A stretch of 64,000 nt of DNA from Bradyrhizobium sp. C9 (GTDB lineage Bacteria > Pseudomonadota > Alphaproteobacteria > Rhizobiales > Xanthobacteraceae). The notes under the pieces were generated by a model. It had not been told where the DNA came from and did no database searches. It saw only the letters and a program-made list of their open reading frames with translations. Shown here one piece after another: positions 54,898 to 64,000 of this stretch. Where the stretch lies: positions 1 through 64,000 of the forward strand of contig NZ_NWTG01000020.1 in assembly GCF_002532045.1 (NCBI RefSeq). The letters run 5' to 3'. The translations under genes were made by a program, and so were the position numbers. Within the stretch, counting starts at the first letter, position 1, and each line of letters starts with the position of its first letter.

Positions 54898-55217
54898 TGC
54901 GGAATGGTGCCCCAATCGCCCTTCCAGGCGATCAGGCGTCCCTTGCCGAACTGCAGATAGAGCCCGTCGCTGCGCCGCGACAGCACACTGCCCCTGATGT
55001 TCGGTAGCGCGACGAACAATTCATTGCCCGGCGTGCCGCGAACGTAGTTCAGGGGGACGCCGAGCGACTGGCTGGCCTGGTCGGCGCTCATGCCGAAGGC
55101 GAGCGGAACGCTGCTCGGTGGCCGTTGCTGCGCGCGGGCCGCGCCGGCCGGCGCGCCGAGCGCGATGACGAGAGTAACGACGAAGAGTGCGGAAAACCGC
55201 TGCATGACCGACCTCAT
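54894..55217 (-). CDS. Small exported protein coupled to the RND outer-membrane factor
   Basis: 107 residues. Signal peptide up to ARAQ (about 30), then a short domain starting FGMSADQASQSLGVPLNYV; a helix followed by strands such as LYLQFGKGRLIAW recalls the BamE/SmpA-like fold, but I cannot assign a family. Its ATG overlaps the stop of the outer-membrane factor gene (55214-55217). Confidence 0.7.
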   Translation of the reverse strand: MRSVMQRFSALFVVTLVIALGAPAGAARAQQRPPSSVPLAFGMSADQASQSLGVPLNYVRGTPGNELFVALPNIRGSVLSRRSDGLYLQFGKGRLIAWKGDWGTIPQ

Positions 55218-56701
55218 GGCACTGCCGCCGCGAGCGTACCGGCCGGCGTCCAGCCGCCGCCGAGCGCCTGGAACAGGCTGCTCGCCGCCAGCAGCTTGTT
55301 GAGCCGCACCGACACCAGATTGAGTTCGGCCGTGAACAGCGTCTGCTGGGTCTGCAGCACCGTGATGAGATTGACGGTGCCGCCGCGCAGCTGCGTCTCG
55401 GAGACCTCGAACGCCTTGCGCGAGCTCGCCACCACGTCGGACTGCAAGCGCTCCTGCAGCGTATACTTCTGCAACGCGATCAGCGCCTTCTCGACATCGG
55501 CAAAGGCCGACAGCACCGCCTTGCGATAGGCCTGCAGGTTTTGCAATTGCTGGCCCTTGGCGAGCTTGAACTGGCTCTCCAGCAGGAAGCCGTCGAACAG
55601 CGGCTGGGTCAGCCCTGCGGCGAGCGTGTAGTACCAGGCGCCCGGCGCGAACAGCGAGGCGAGCGCCGCGCTCTGGAAGCCTGTGGTGCCGGTCAGCTGG
55701 ATTTGCGGGAAGAACGCCGCGCGCGCCGCATCGACGCTGAAATTGGAGGCCGCGAGCTGCGCCTCGGCCTGCCGCACGTCAGGCCGCTGGTAGAGCAATT
55801 CCGACGGCATCCCCGGCGTGATGCGCGGCACCGAGATCTGCGTGGTGCTGCCGCCGCGCACCGAAAAATCGGCCGGCGCGCGCGCCACCAGCAGCGCGAG
55901 CGCCGCAGTGTTCTGTCCCAGCGTCACCTCGAGCGGCGGGATCGCCGCGCGCTGCGTGGCGACCAGCGCCTCCTGCTGCGACAGATCAAGCTGCGAGGCG
56001 GTGCCGCCGGCAAATTGCGACTTGATCAAGGCCAGGATGCGCTCGGCCGCGGCCAGATTGCGCCGGGTGGCCTTGATCTGGTCCTGCGCCGCCAGCACCT
56101 GGAAATAGGTGTTGGCCACCGTCGCCATCGTGGTCAGTGCGACCACCTCGCGATTGTAGCGGGCGACCGTCGCGCTCTCTTCCGACGCCGACAGCGTCGC
56201 GCGATTCTTGCCCCAGAAGTCGACGATATAGCTCGCGCTCAGCCCCAGACTGTACTGCGAGAACGTCCCGCTGCTCCCGCCGAGCAATGAACTCGATCCC
56301 GTCGCGACCTTCTGACGCTCGGCATTCGCCGATCCCGAGATCGACGGCAGCAGCGCCGCGCCGGACACCCCGGCCTGCGCGTCGGCCTGCACGATCTGGG
56401 CGATCGCCACCGCGATATCGAGATTGTATTGCTGCGCGGATTCCATCAGCCCGGTCAGCTCGGGCGAGCGGAAGCCGCGCCACCAGGCGAGCGCCGGGAC
56501 GGCGGCGTCGGCATCGCCCTTGGCGGCGGCGCGATAGCTCGCCGGCACTTCGAGGCTCAGCTCGGGCTTCTCCACCCCGGGAATGCAGCCCGTCAGGCCA
56601 AGGCTCAGACCAAGGCCAAGGCCGCCGAACGCGGCCATGCGCCGAAACCGGACCGGTTTCCGCAAGATTCGAAAACTATGCAACGCTGCACCTGTCGGCA
56701 T
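55214..56701 (-). CDS. RND efflux outer-membrane factor (NodT family)
   Basis: 495 residues, TolC-like trimeric duct. Lipoprotein-type signal with a lipobox LTGC at about residue 35-38, then two homologous halves of helical barrel (LAWWRGFRSPELTGLM; YQRPDVRQAEAQL). NodT-family proteins usually pair with RND pumps. It follows directly after the second permease gene (TAA-ATG, no gap). Confidence 0.92.
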   Translation of the reverse strand: MPTGAALHSFRILRKPVRFRRMAAFGGLGLGLSLGLTGCIPGVEKPELSLEVPASYRAAAKGDADAAVPALAWWRGFRSPELTGLMESAQQYNLDIAVAIAQIVQADAQAGVSGAALLPSISGSANAERQKVATGSSSLLGGSSGTFSQYSLGLSASYIVDFWGKNRATLSASEESATVARYNREVVALTTMATVANTYFQVLAAQDQIKATRRNLAAAERILALIKSQFAGGTASQLDLSQQEALVATQRAAIPPLEVTLGQNTAALALLVARAPADFSVRGGSTTQISVPRITPGMPSELLYQRPDVRQAEAQLAASNFSVDAARAAFFPQIQLTGTTGFQSAALASLFAPGAWYYTLAAGLTQPLFDGFLLESQFKLAKGQQLQNLQAYRKAVLSAFADVEKALIALQKYTLQERLQSDVVASSRKAFEVSETQLRGGTVNLITVLQTQQTLFTAELNLVSVRLNKLLAASSLFQALGGGWTPAGTLAAAVP

Positions 56702-59700
56702 TTACTCGCCCGGTTGAAGTGAGGAGCCCGGCATCGGCATGGCGCTGCCGCGGCGGACGCGCTGGGCCCACAAGCGGAACCGGTCGAGATAGAGGTAGAT
56801 GACCGGCGTCGTGTAGAGCGTCAGGACCTGGCTCAGGATCAGGCCGCCGACGATGGCGATGCCGAGCGGCTGCCGCAGCTCGCCGCCGTCGCCCATCCCG
56901 ACGGCGAGCGGCACGGCGCCGAACAGCGCGGCCATCGTCGTCATCATGATGGGACGGAAGCGCAGCAGGCATGCCTCCTTGATCGCCTCGATCGGCTCCA
57001 GCCGGCGCCTGCGTTCCGCGTCCAGCGCAAAGTCGATCATCATGATGGCGTTCTTCTTCACAATGCCGATCAGCAGGATGACGCCGATCAGCGCCATGAT
57101 ACTGAACTCGGTCTTGAATGCCATCAGCGCCAGCAAGGCACCCACACCTGCGGAGGGCAGTGTGGACAAGATGGTCAGCGGATGGACGTAGCTCTCATAG
57201 AGCACGCCCAGCACGATGTAGATCGTGACAATTGCCGCCAGGATCAGGAACGGCTGGTTGCTCAGCGAGTCCTGGAACGCTTTTGCGGAGCCCTGGAAGG
57301 TGCCGCGGATCGTGGCCGGGACGCCGATCCGGTTCATGGTCGCCTCGATGCTGCCGACCGCAGTGCTCAGCGACACGTTCGGCGGCAGGTTGAACGAGAT
57401 GGTGTTGGCGACGAGGAGGCCCTGGTGATTGACCGCGAGCGGCGTCGCGCCCTGCTTGAACGCCGCCACCGCCGACAGCGGGATCATGGTCTCGCTGTTG
57501 GTCGAAACCGCCGATCCGGTCGAGGCCACGCCCTTGCCGGTCGAACCGATCGAGTTGGTAGCCTGGTTGCGCGCGGCCTGGGCATTGGCCGAACTGGCCG
57601 CGCTCGAGGTTCCCGGCGCCACCACGGTGCCAGCCACCGCGTTGGTCGATTGCGAGCCGCCGACCGATCCGCCCGACGTGCTGATGTAGACGTCCTTCAG
57701 CGTCTCGGGGTTCTGCCAGTAGCGCGGCGCGACCTCCATGATGACATGGTACTGGTTGCGCGCGACATAGATCGTCGACACCTGACGCTGGCCGAAGGCG
57801 TCGTAGAGGGTGTTGTCGATCTGGCTCACCGTGATGCCGAGCCGGGCCGCCGCGTCGCGGTCGATCACGAGGTCGGATTCCAGGCCCTTGTTCTGCTGGT
57901 CGCTGTTGACGTCGGCGAGGTTCGGATCGCGCTGCAGGGCCGCCGCGATCTTCGGCGTCCAGTCATTGAGCTCCTCCAGCGTCGAACCCTGTAGCGTGTA
58001 CTGATACTGCGCGTTCGAGGCCCTGCCCCCGACCCTGATGTCCTGCACCGCCTGCAGGAACAGGCTCGCGCCGGGCACCACCGCCATCTCGCGGCGCAAC
58101 CGTGAAATCACGCCGTCGGCGCCGATCTTGCGCTGGTCAAGCGGACGCAGCGAGACGAACACGAAGCCGGAATTGGTCTGACCGCCGCCGGTGAAGCCGA
58201 CCACCGTCTCCACCGCCGGGTCCTTCTGGATGATGCCGACGAACTGCGCGAGCTTCTGCTGCATCAGCTGGAACGACACGCTCTGGTCGGCCTGGATCGA
58301 GCCGACCAGCCGGCCGGTATCCTGCTGCGGAAAGAAACCCTTCGGAATCACATCGTAGAGATAGAAGTTGAGGCCGAACACCGCCGCCAGGATCAGCATC
58401 ACCGAGAGCGGATGCCGCAGCGCCGCGGTCAGCGTCCTGCGGTAGAAATTGAGCATCGTCTCGAAGAAGCGCTCGCTGGCCCAATAGAGCCGGCCGTGGC
58501 CGCCGCGATCCGGCTTGAGCAGCACGGCGCACATCATCGGCGTGGTCGCCAGCGACACCGCAAGCGAGATCAGGATCGAGATCGAGATCGTCATCGCGAA
58601 TTCGCGGAACAGCCGCCCGACGATGCCGGCCATCAAGAGGATCGGGATGAACACCGCGATCAGCGAGATGCTCATCGACAGCACGGTGAAGCCGACCTCG
58701 TTGGCGCCCTTCAGCGCCGCCTCCAGCGGGCTCAGGCCCTCCTCGATATAGCGGGTGACGTTCTCCAGCACCACGATGGCATCGTCGACCACGAAGCCGG
58801 TCGCGACCGTCAGCGCCATCAGCGACAGATTGTCGAGGCTGTAGCCGATCAGGTACATCGCCCCGAAGGTCGCCACCAGCGACACCGAGACCGCCACGAC
58901 AGGGATGAAGGTGGCGCGCAAATTGCGCAGGAACGCGAACACCACGATGATGACCAGCATCACCGCCAGCACCAGCGTCCGTTCGACGTCGCGGAGCGAG
59001 GTGCGGATGGTCGTCGAGCGGTCAACCGCCAAGCCGATGTCGATCGCCGGCGAAATCGATGCCTGCAATTGCGGCATCAGCCCCTTCACCAGGTCGACGG
59101 TCGAGATGATGTTGGCGTTCGGCTGGCGGTAGAGGATGAGCAGCACCGCGGGCTTGCCGTTGGCGAGCCCGGCATTGCGCAGGTTCTCGACGCCGTCGGC
59201 CACCTCGCCGACATCGGAGAGGTGAACCGGCGCGCCGTTGCGATAGGCCACGATCAGCGATCTGTAGTCGTCGGCCTTGTTGGCCTGGTCGTTGGCGTAG
59301 ACCTGGTAGCGCTGGTCGCCGACATCGATGCCGCCCTTGGGGCTGTGGGCGTTGGCGCTCGACAGCGCCGCGCGGACGTCTTCCAGACCGATGCCGTATT
59401 TGTAGAGCGCCTGCGGGATCAGATCGACGCGCACGGCGGGCAGCGAGCTGCCGCCAACCACGACCTCACCGATGCCCTCGACCTGCGACAGCTTCTGCGC
59501 CAGCACCGTGGAGGCGGCGTCGTAGAGAGCGCCGCGAGTCAGCGTGTCCGACGTCAGCGTCAGAATCAGGATCGGCGCGTCGGCCGGGTTGACTTTGCGA
59601 TAGGTCGGATTGCTGCGCAGGCTGGTCGGCAGATCGGCCCGCGCCGCGTTGATCGCGGCCTGCACGTCCCGCGCTGCGCCGTTGATGTCGCGGTTGAGAC

Positions 59701-59986
59701 CAAACTGCAGCGTGATCCGGGTCGAGCCGACCGAGCTCGACGACGTCATTTCAGTCACATCGGCGATCTGGCCGAGATGCCGCTCAAGCGGGCTGGCGAC
59801 CGTGGTGGCGACGTCCTGCGGGCTGGCACCGGGCAGCGTCGCCTGCACCGAGATGGTCGGGAAATCCACCTGCGGCAGCGGCGACACCGGCAGCTTGAAG
59901 AACGCGACAAGGCCCGCCGCCGCAAGCCCGAACGTCAACAGCGTGGTTGCGACCCGCCGGCGGATGAAGGGCGTTGACGGATCCAT
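56702..59986 (-). CDS. RND efflux inner-membrane permease, MdtC/MuxC-like
   Basis: 1094 residues, twelve helices and two large periplasmic loops. Proton-relay motif VVDDAIVVLENVTRYIEEG in helix 4. Together with the other permease gene it would form a heteromeric pump like MdtBC. A Ser/Ala/Thr-rich insertion near residues 775-830 (SGGSVGGSQSTNAVAGTVV) is unusual. Begins 3 bp after the previous gene. Confidence 0.92.
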   Translation of the reverse strand: MDPSTPFIRRRVATTLLTFGLAAAGLVAFFKLPVSPLPQVDFPTISVQATLPGASPQDVATTVASPLERHLGQIADVTEMTSSSSVGSTRITLQFGLNRDINGAARDVQAAINAARADLPTSLRSNPTYRKVNPADAPILILTLTSDTLTRGALYDAASTVLAQKLSQVEGIGEVVVGGSSLPAVRVDLIPQALYKYGIGLEDVRAALSSANAHSPKGGIDVGDQRYQVYANDQANKADDYRSLIVAYRNGAPVHLSDVGEVADGVENLRNAGLANGKPAVLLILYRQPNANIISTVDLVKGLMPQLQASISPAIDIGLAVDRSTTIRTSLRDVERTLVLAVMLVIIVVFAFLRNLRATFIPVVAVSVSLVATFGAMYLIGYSLDNLSLMALTVATGFVVDDAIVVLENVTRYIEEGLSPLEAALKGANEVGFTVLSMSISLIAVFIPILLMAGIVGRLFREFAMTISISILISLAVSLATTPMMCAVLLKPDRGGHGRLYWASERFFETMLNFYRRTLTAALRHPLSVMLILAAVFGLNFYLYDVIPKGFFPQQDTGRLVGSIQADQSVSFQLMQQKLAQFVGIIQKDPAVETVVGFTGGGQTNSGFVFVSLRPLDQRKIGADGVISRLRREMAVVPGASLFLQAVQDIRVGGRASNAQYQYTLQGSTLEELNDWTPKIAAALQRDPNLADVNSDQQNKGLESDLVIDRDAAARLGITVSQIDNTLYDAFGQRQVSTIYVARNQYHVIMEVAPRYWQNPETLKDVYISTSGGSVGGSQSTNAVAGTVVAPGTSSAASSANAQAARNQATNSIGSTGKGVASTGSAVSTNSETMIPLSAVAAFKQGATPLAVNHQGLLVANTISFNLPPNVSLSTAVGSIEATMNRIGVPATIRGTFQGSAKAFQDSLSNQPFLILAAIVTIYIVLGVLYESYVHPLTILSTLPSAGVGALLALMAFKTEFSIMALIGVILLIGIVKKNAIMMIDFALDAERRRRLEPIEAIKEACLLRFRPIMMTTMAALFGAVPLAVGMGDGGELRQPLGIAIVGGLILSQVLTLYTTPVIYLYLDRFRLWAQRVRRGSAMPMPGSSLQPGE

Positions 59987-59989
59987 GGC

Positions 59990-62900
59990 TCAACGCGACC
60001 CGCTCGCCTCGCCGACCTCGTCCGCCCGCCCGGCAAACCGCAGCGCCAGGCGATCGAACCAGAGATAGATCACCGGCGTCGTGAACAGGGTCAGCAGCTG
60101 GCTCACCAAGAGGCCGCCGACGATCGAGATACCGAGCGGATGCCGCAGCTCGGAGCCGGCGCCGCTGCCGAGCATCAGCGGCAGCGCGCCGAGCACGGCT
60201 GCCATCGTCGTCATGATGATCGGCCGGAACCGCAACAGGCAGGCCTGGTAGATCGCCTCCCGCGGCGGCTTGCCCTCGTTGCGCTCGGCATCAAGCGCGA
60301 AGTCGATCATCATGATCGCGTTCTTCTTCACGATGCCGATCAGGAGGATGATGCCGATGATCGCGATGATGGTGAGGTCCTGGCCCGCCATCATCAGCGC
60401 CAGCAGCGCGCCGATGCCGGCGGAAGGCAGCGTCGACAGGATCGTCAGCGGATGGATGAAGCTCTCATAGAGCACGCCCAGCACGATATAGACCGTGATG
60501 ATCGCAGCCAGGATCAGGAACAGCTGGTTGGACAGCGAGGATTGGAACGCCAGGGCCGCGCCCTGGAAGCTCGTGATCATGCCGAGCGGCTGGTTGATCT
60601 CGGCCTGCGCCTGCTTGATCGCGGTCACCGCGCCGCCGAGCGAGGCGCCCGGCGCCAGGTTGAACGAGACGGTTGCCGACGGGAACTGGCCGAGATGCGA
60701 GACCTGCAACGGCGCGGTCTCGACCCGCATCCTGGCCATCACGGACAGCGGCACCGGCGTCGAGCCTACCGATGACGGCAGATAGATCGACGACAGCGAA
60801 TCCAGCGAATTCTGCAGCGACGGATCGGCCTCGAGGATGACACGGTACTGGTTCGAATTGGTGAAGACCGTGGAGACGATGCGCTGGCCGTAGGAATCGT
60901 ACAGCGCATTGTCGATCGTCGCCGGCGTGATGCCGAACCGCGCCGCCTGGTCGCGGTCGATGTCCACGAACACCGAAAGTCCCTGCGCCGAGATGTCGCT
61001 GGTGACGTCGCTGAGCTCCGGCAATTCCCTGAGCTTGTCGACCAGCTTCGGCGTCCATTCCGCGAGTTCGTTCGGGTCGGCGTCCTGCAGGATGAACTGA
61101 TACTGCGTCCGGCTCACCGTGCCTTCGATGGTGAGGTCCTGGACCGGCTGCATGTAGAGCGTGATGCCGGTCAGCGCGGCGGTGCTCGCCTTGATCCGGT
61201 CCATGACAGTCGAGACGCCGGCCTTGCGCTGCTCATGCGGCTTCAAATTGATCAGGATGCGGCCGCTGTTGAGCGTGGTGTTGGTGCCGTCGACGCCGAT
61301 GAAGGACGACAGGCTCTCGACATCGGGGTCCTTCAGGATCGCGCTGGCGAGCCGCTGCTGCCGCTCGGCCATCGCCGCATAGGACACCGATTGCGGCGCC
61401 TCGGAAATCGCCTGGATCACGCCGGTGTCCTGCACCGGAAAGAAGCCCTTGGGAATGATGACGTAGAGCAGCGCCGTGAGCCCGAACGTGGCGAGCGCGA
61501 TCAGCAGAACGAACGTCTGGCGATCCAGCACCCAGTTCAGCATCCGGGCGTAGATCGCGATGACGGCGTCGAAACCTTCCCGGCTGAGCCGCTGGAAGGT
61601 GTTCTCGCGCGTCATGCTCTCCGGCTTCAGGAGTTTTGCGCAGGCCATCGGCACCAGCGTCAACGACACCACGGCGGAGATCAGGATCGTCACCGACAGC
61701 GTGATGGCGAATTCGCGGAACAGGCGGCCGACGACATCGCCCATGAACAGCAGCGGGATCAGCACCGCGATCAGCGACACCGTCAGCGAGATGATGGTGA
61801 AGCCGATCTGCTCGGAGCCGCGCAGCGCCGCCTCGAGTGGAGAGTCGCCCTCCTCGATGTAGCGCGAGATGTTCTCGATCACGACAATGGCGTCGTCGAC
61901 CACGAAGCCGGTCGCGATCGTCAGCGCCATCAGCGACAGATTGTTGAGGCTGAAGCCGAACAGATACATCGCGCCCAGCGTACCGACCAGCGACAGCGGC
62001 ACCGACAGGCTCGGGATCAGCGTGGCGCGGGTCGAGCGCAGGAACACGAAGATCACGAGCACGACCAGGATCACCGCAAGCGCCAGCTCGTATTCGACGT
62101 CGCGCACCGAAGCCCGGATCGTCACGGTCCGGTCGGTCAGGATGTTGAGATCGATCGCGGCCGGCAGCGTCGCCTGCAGCTGCGGCAACAGGTCCTTGAT
62201 GCCCTGGACCACCGAGATCACGTTGGCGCCGGGCTGGCGCTGGATGTTGAGGATGATCGCCTGCGTCTCGTTCATCCAGGCGCCGAGCTTGTCGTTCTGC
62301 GCACCGTCGACGACGTTGCCGACGTCGCTGAGACGAACCGGCGAGCCGTTCTTGTAGGCGATGATCAGCGAGCGGTAATCGCTGGCATTGCGGATCTGGT
62401 CGTTGGCATTGATGGTGTAGGCGCGCATCGCGCCGTCGAAATTGCCCTTCGGCGTGTTGACGTTGGCGTTGCCGAGCGTGGTGCGGAGATCGTCGATGTT
62501 GAGGCCATAGGCCGCGAGCTTGCGGATGTCGGCCTGGATGCGCACCGCGGGCCGCTGGCCGCCGCTGATGCTGACGAGGCCGACGCCGGGCAGTTGCGAG
62601 ATCTTCTGTGCGAGGCGCGTGTCAACGAAGTCCTGCACCTGCGTCAGGGGCATGGTCTTCGAGGTCAGGCCGAGAGTGAGGATCGGCGCGTCAGCCGGAT
62701 TGACCTTGGCGTAGATCGGCGGCGCCGGCAGGTCCGACGGCAGCAGATTGCCGGCGGCGTTGATCGCGGCCTGCACCTCCTGCTCGGCGACGTCGAGCGA
62801 GATCGACAGGCCGAACTGCAGCGTGATGACGGACGAGCCGGCCGAGCTCACCGAGCTCATCTGGTTCAAATTCGGCATCTGGCCGAACTGCACCTCGAGC

Positions 62901-63097
62901 GGCGCCGTTACCGACGACGTCATCACGTCGGGGCTGGCGCCCGGATAGAAGGTCTGCACCTGGATGGTCGGATAATCGACCTCCGGCAGCGCCGCGACCG
63001 GCAGGAATCTGAACGCCAGCATGCCCGACAGCATGATGGCGATCATCATCAGGGTCGTCGCCACCGGCCGCAGGATGAATGGCCGCGACGGGTTCAT
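59990..63097 (-). CDS. RND efflux inner-membrane permease, MdtB/MuxB-like
   Basis: 1035 residues, normal RND length. N-terminal MNPSRPFILRPVATTLMMIAIML is typical of MdtB-type proteins; helix 4 has VVDDAIVVIENISRYIEEG. It is one of two permeases, as in MdtB/MdtC. Its start overlaps the adaptor stop by 4 bp. Confidence 0.93.
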   Translation of the reverse strand: MNPSRPFILRPVATTLMMIAIMLSGMLAFRFLPVAALPEVDYPTIQVQTFYPGASPDVMTSSVTAPLEVQFGQMPNLNQMSSVSSAGSSVITLQFGLSISLDVAEQEVQAAINAAGNLLPSDLPAPPIYAKVNPADAPILTLGLTSKTMPLTQVQDFVDTRLAQKISQLPGVGLVSISGGQRPAVRIQADIRKLAAYGLNIDDLRTTLGNANVNTPKGNFDGAMRAYTINANDQIRNASDYRSLIIAYKNGSPVRLSDVGNVVDGAQNDKLGAWMNETQAIILNIQRQPGANVISVVQGIKDLLPQLQATLPAAIDLNILTDRTVTIRASVRDVEYELALAVILVVLVIFVFLRSTRATLIPSLSVPLSLVGTLGAMYLFGFSLNNLSLMALTIATGFVVDDAIVVIENISRYIEEGDSPLEAALRGSEQIGFTIISLTVSLIAVLIPLLFMGDVVGRLFREFAITLSVTILISAVVSLTLVPMACAKLLKPESMTRENTFQRLSREGFDAVIAIYARMLNWVLDRQTFVLLIALATFGLTALLYVIIPKGFFPVQDTGVIQAISEAPQSVSYAAMAERQQRLASAILKDPDVESLSSFIGVDGTNTTLNSGRILINLKPHEQRKAGVSTVMDRIKASTAALTGITLYMQPVQDLTIEGTVSRTQYQFILQDADPNELAEWTPKLVDKLRELPELSDVTSDISAQGLSVFVDIDRDQAARFGITPATIDNALYDSYGQRIVSTVFTNSNQYRVILEADPSLQNSLDSLSSIYLPSSVGSTPVPLSVMARMRVETAPLQVSHLGQFPSATVSFNLAPGASLGGAVTAIKQAQAEINQPLGMITSFQGAALAFQSSLSNQLFLILAAIITVYIVLGVLYESFIHPLTILSTLPSAGIGALLALMMAGQDLTIIAIIGIILLIGIVKKNAIMMIDFALDAERNEGKPPREAIYQACLLRFRPIIMTTMAAVLGALPLMLGSGAGSELRHPLGISIVGGLLVSQLLTLFTTPVIYLWFDRLALRFAGRADEVGEASGSR

Positions 63098-64000
63098 TTC
63101 TTCTGCCCGTCCGCGGAACCCTTATGGTCGCCGCCTCCCCCCTTGTCGGGAGCACCGCCGCCCTTGCTATCTGGCTTGTCGCCTCCCTTCGCAGCTCCGT
63201 TCGCCGTCCCCTTGGCTGCACCGGCCGGGTTCGCGGCATCGGCGGCGGAGCGCACCACCACCTTGGCGCCTTCGCGCAGCTTGTCGGCGCCGTCGATCAC
63301 GATGCGGTCGCCGGGCACAAGCCCCGAGAGCACCTCGACGCGGTCGCCGTCGGTGACGCCGATCTTCACCGGCCGCACCGAGACCGTGCTGTCAGCGTTG
63401 ACGAGATAGACGAAGGTGCCGGGGACGCCGCGCTGGATGCCGGCGGTCGGCATCGTCGTGGCATCCTTATGGGTGTCGAGCAGCAGGCGGATGTTGACGA
63501 ACTGGTTCGGATACAGCGTGCGCTTGTCGTTCTCGAACTGAGCGCGCAGCTTGATCGTGCCGGTGGTCGCATCGATCTGGCTGTCGAAGGTCTGCAGCGA
63601 TCCCTCAGCGAGCTTGTTGGCGCCGCTGCGGTCATAGGCCGCCGTCGGCAGCACCGCGCCGTCCTTCAACCGCTTCGCGACCGCCTGCAGATTGTCCTCC
63701 GGCAGCGTGAACAGCACGCTGATCGGCTCGAGCTGCGTGATCACGACAAGGCCGTTGGTGTCGCCCGGCGTGACGTAGTTGCCGAGGTCGACCTGGCGCA
63801 GTCCGACCCGCCCGTTGATCGGCGAGACGATGTGACAATATTGCAAATTCACTTCGGCCGATTTCACCGACGCGCGGTCGGCCTCGACCGTACCCTGATA
63901 CTGCGCGACCAGCGCGACCTGGGTATCGAGCGTCTGATGCGGCACGGCGTTCTGCGTGGCGAGGTTCTGATAGCGGGTGAGATCGACCTGGGCGCCCTTC
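63094..64000 (-). CDS. RND periplasmic adaptor (membrane fusion protein), partial
   Basis: C-terminal ~302 residues; the gene continues beyond the right edge, and the first in-window codon is AAG at 63999. Barrel and lipoyl-like segments HCHIVSPINGRVGLRQVDLG and LPEDNLQAVAKRL are typical of MdtA-like adaptors. The last ~50 residues are a Gly/Lys/Asp-rich tail. It bridges the permeases to the outer-membrane factor. Confidence 0.9.
   Translation of the reverse strand, partial: KGAQVDLTRYQNLATQNAVPHQTLDTQVALVAQYQGTVEADRASVKSAEVNLQYCHIVSPINGRVGLRQVDLGNYVTPGDTNGLVVITQLEPISVLFTLPEDNLQAVAKRLKDGAVLPTAAYDRSGANKLAEGSLQTFDSQIDATTGTIKLRAQFENDKRTLYPNQFVNIRLLLDTHKDATTMPTAGIQRGVPGTFVYLVNADSTVSVRPVKIGVTDGDRVEVLSGLVPGDRIVIDGADKLREGAKVVVRSAADAANPAGAAKGTANGAAKGGDKPDSKGGGAPDKGGGGDHKGSADGQKK

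Noticed and set aside
61235..63409. Long plus-strand open frame opposite the RND permease
   Set aside because: Shadow of the permease gene, extreme Arg/His/Asp composition.

Overview
The window looks like chromosomal DNA of a Bradyrhizobium-type alphaproteobacterium. GC is high throughout, the housekeeping genes have rhizobial character (rne, amidase, mrcA and prfB as neighbours; aroQ-accB-accC), and several intergenic palindromes resemble the dispersed repeats common in Bradyrhizobium. I ran no database search; family names rest on motif recognition.

Layout. 1-7.4 kb: the end of a suf Fe-S assembly locus (partial sufB, cysteine desulfurase), an alpha/beta hydrolase, an SMR exporter, a glutathione S-transferase behind a palindrome-flanked promoter, anmK, tyrS and an MFS transporter. 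7.5-17.8 kb: a frameshifted secreted-protein gene, a large AsmA/YhdP-like envelope protein, a one-Cys peroxiredoxin with a histone-H1-like tail, an M23 envelope peptidase, and a DUF5666/DUF6502 pair. 17.8-24.2 kb: a compact surface-glycan locus with a small HTH-like protein, a small membrane protein, a glycosyltransferase fused to an ABC-2 permease, its ATPase, a second glycosyltransferase and an O-antigen ligase/polymerase-like protein. Two near-identical promoter/operator modules drive the HTH-like gene and the glycan operon. 24.2-28.8 kb: a 29-bp inverted repeat, a frameshifted amino-acid-type ABC binding protein, a NodU-type carbamoyltransferase and an EamA exporter. 28.9-39.1 kb: a minus-strand cell-wall/translation block (amidase, mrcA, prfB with a programmed frameshift, a dehydrogenase) divergent from rne, which encodes a strongly His-rich insertion. 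39.1-50.4 kb: a DadA-like oxidase, dctA, an aminotransferase, an M48 protease, a DsbA-like protein, an unknown protein, a DUF1236 hydrophilin with a GGAAC-N16-CGTT stress-type promoter, then aroQ-accB-accC. 50.5-53.6 kb: a three-gene phosphorelay. 53.7 kb to the end: an unknown protein, then a minus-strand RND efflux operon (adaptor, two permeases, outer-membrane factor) translationally coupled to two small exported proteins.

Most noteworthy: (1) the duplicated operator/promoter module (17791-17853 and 18456-18518), which links a small HTH-like gene to the glycan operon and looks like a local regulatory circuit I cannot match to a known regulator; (2) the glycosyltransferase-permease fusion in that operon; (3) two uncharacterised exported proteins coupled to an RND pump; (4) the palindrome pair bracketing the GST promoter; (5) the His-rich insertion in RNase E. 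Two single-base frameshifts (near 8530 and 24946) are either real pseudogenes or sequencing errors. No rRNA, tRNA, IS element, phage or CRISPR array was recognised.
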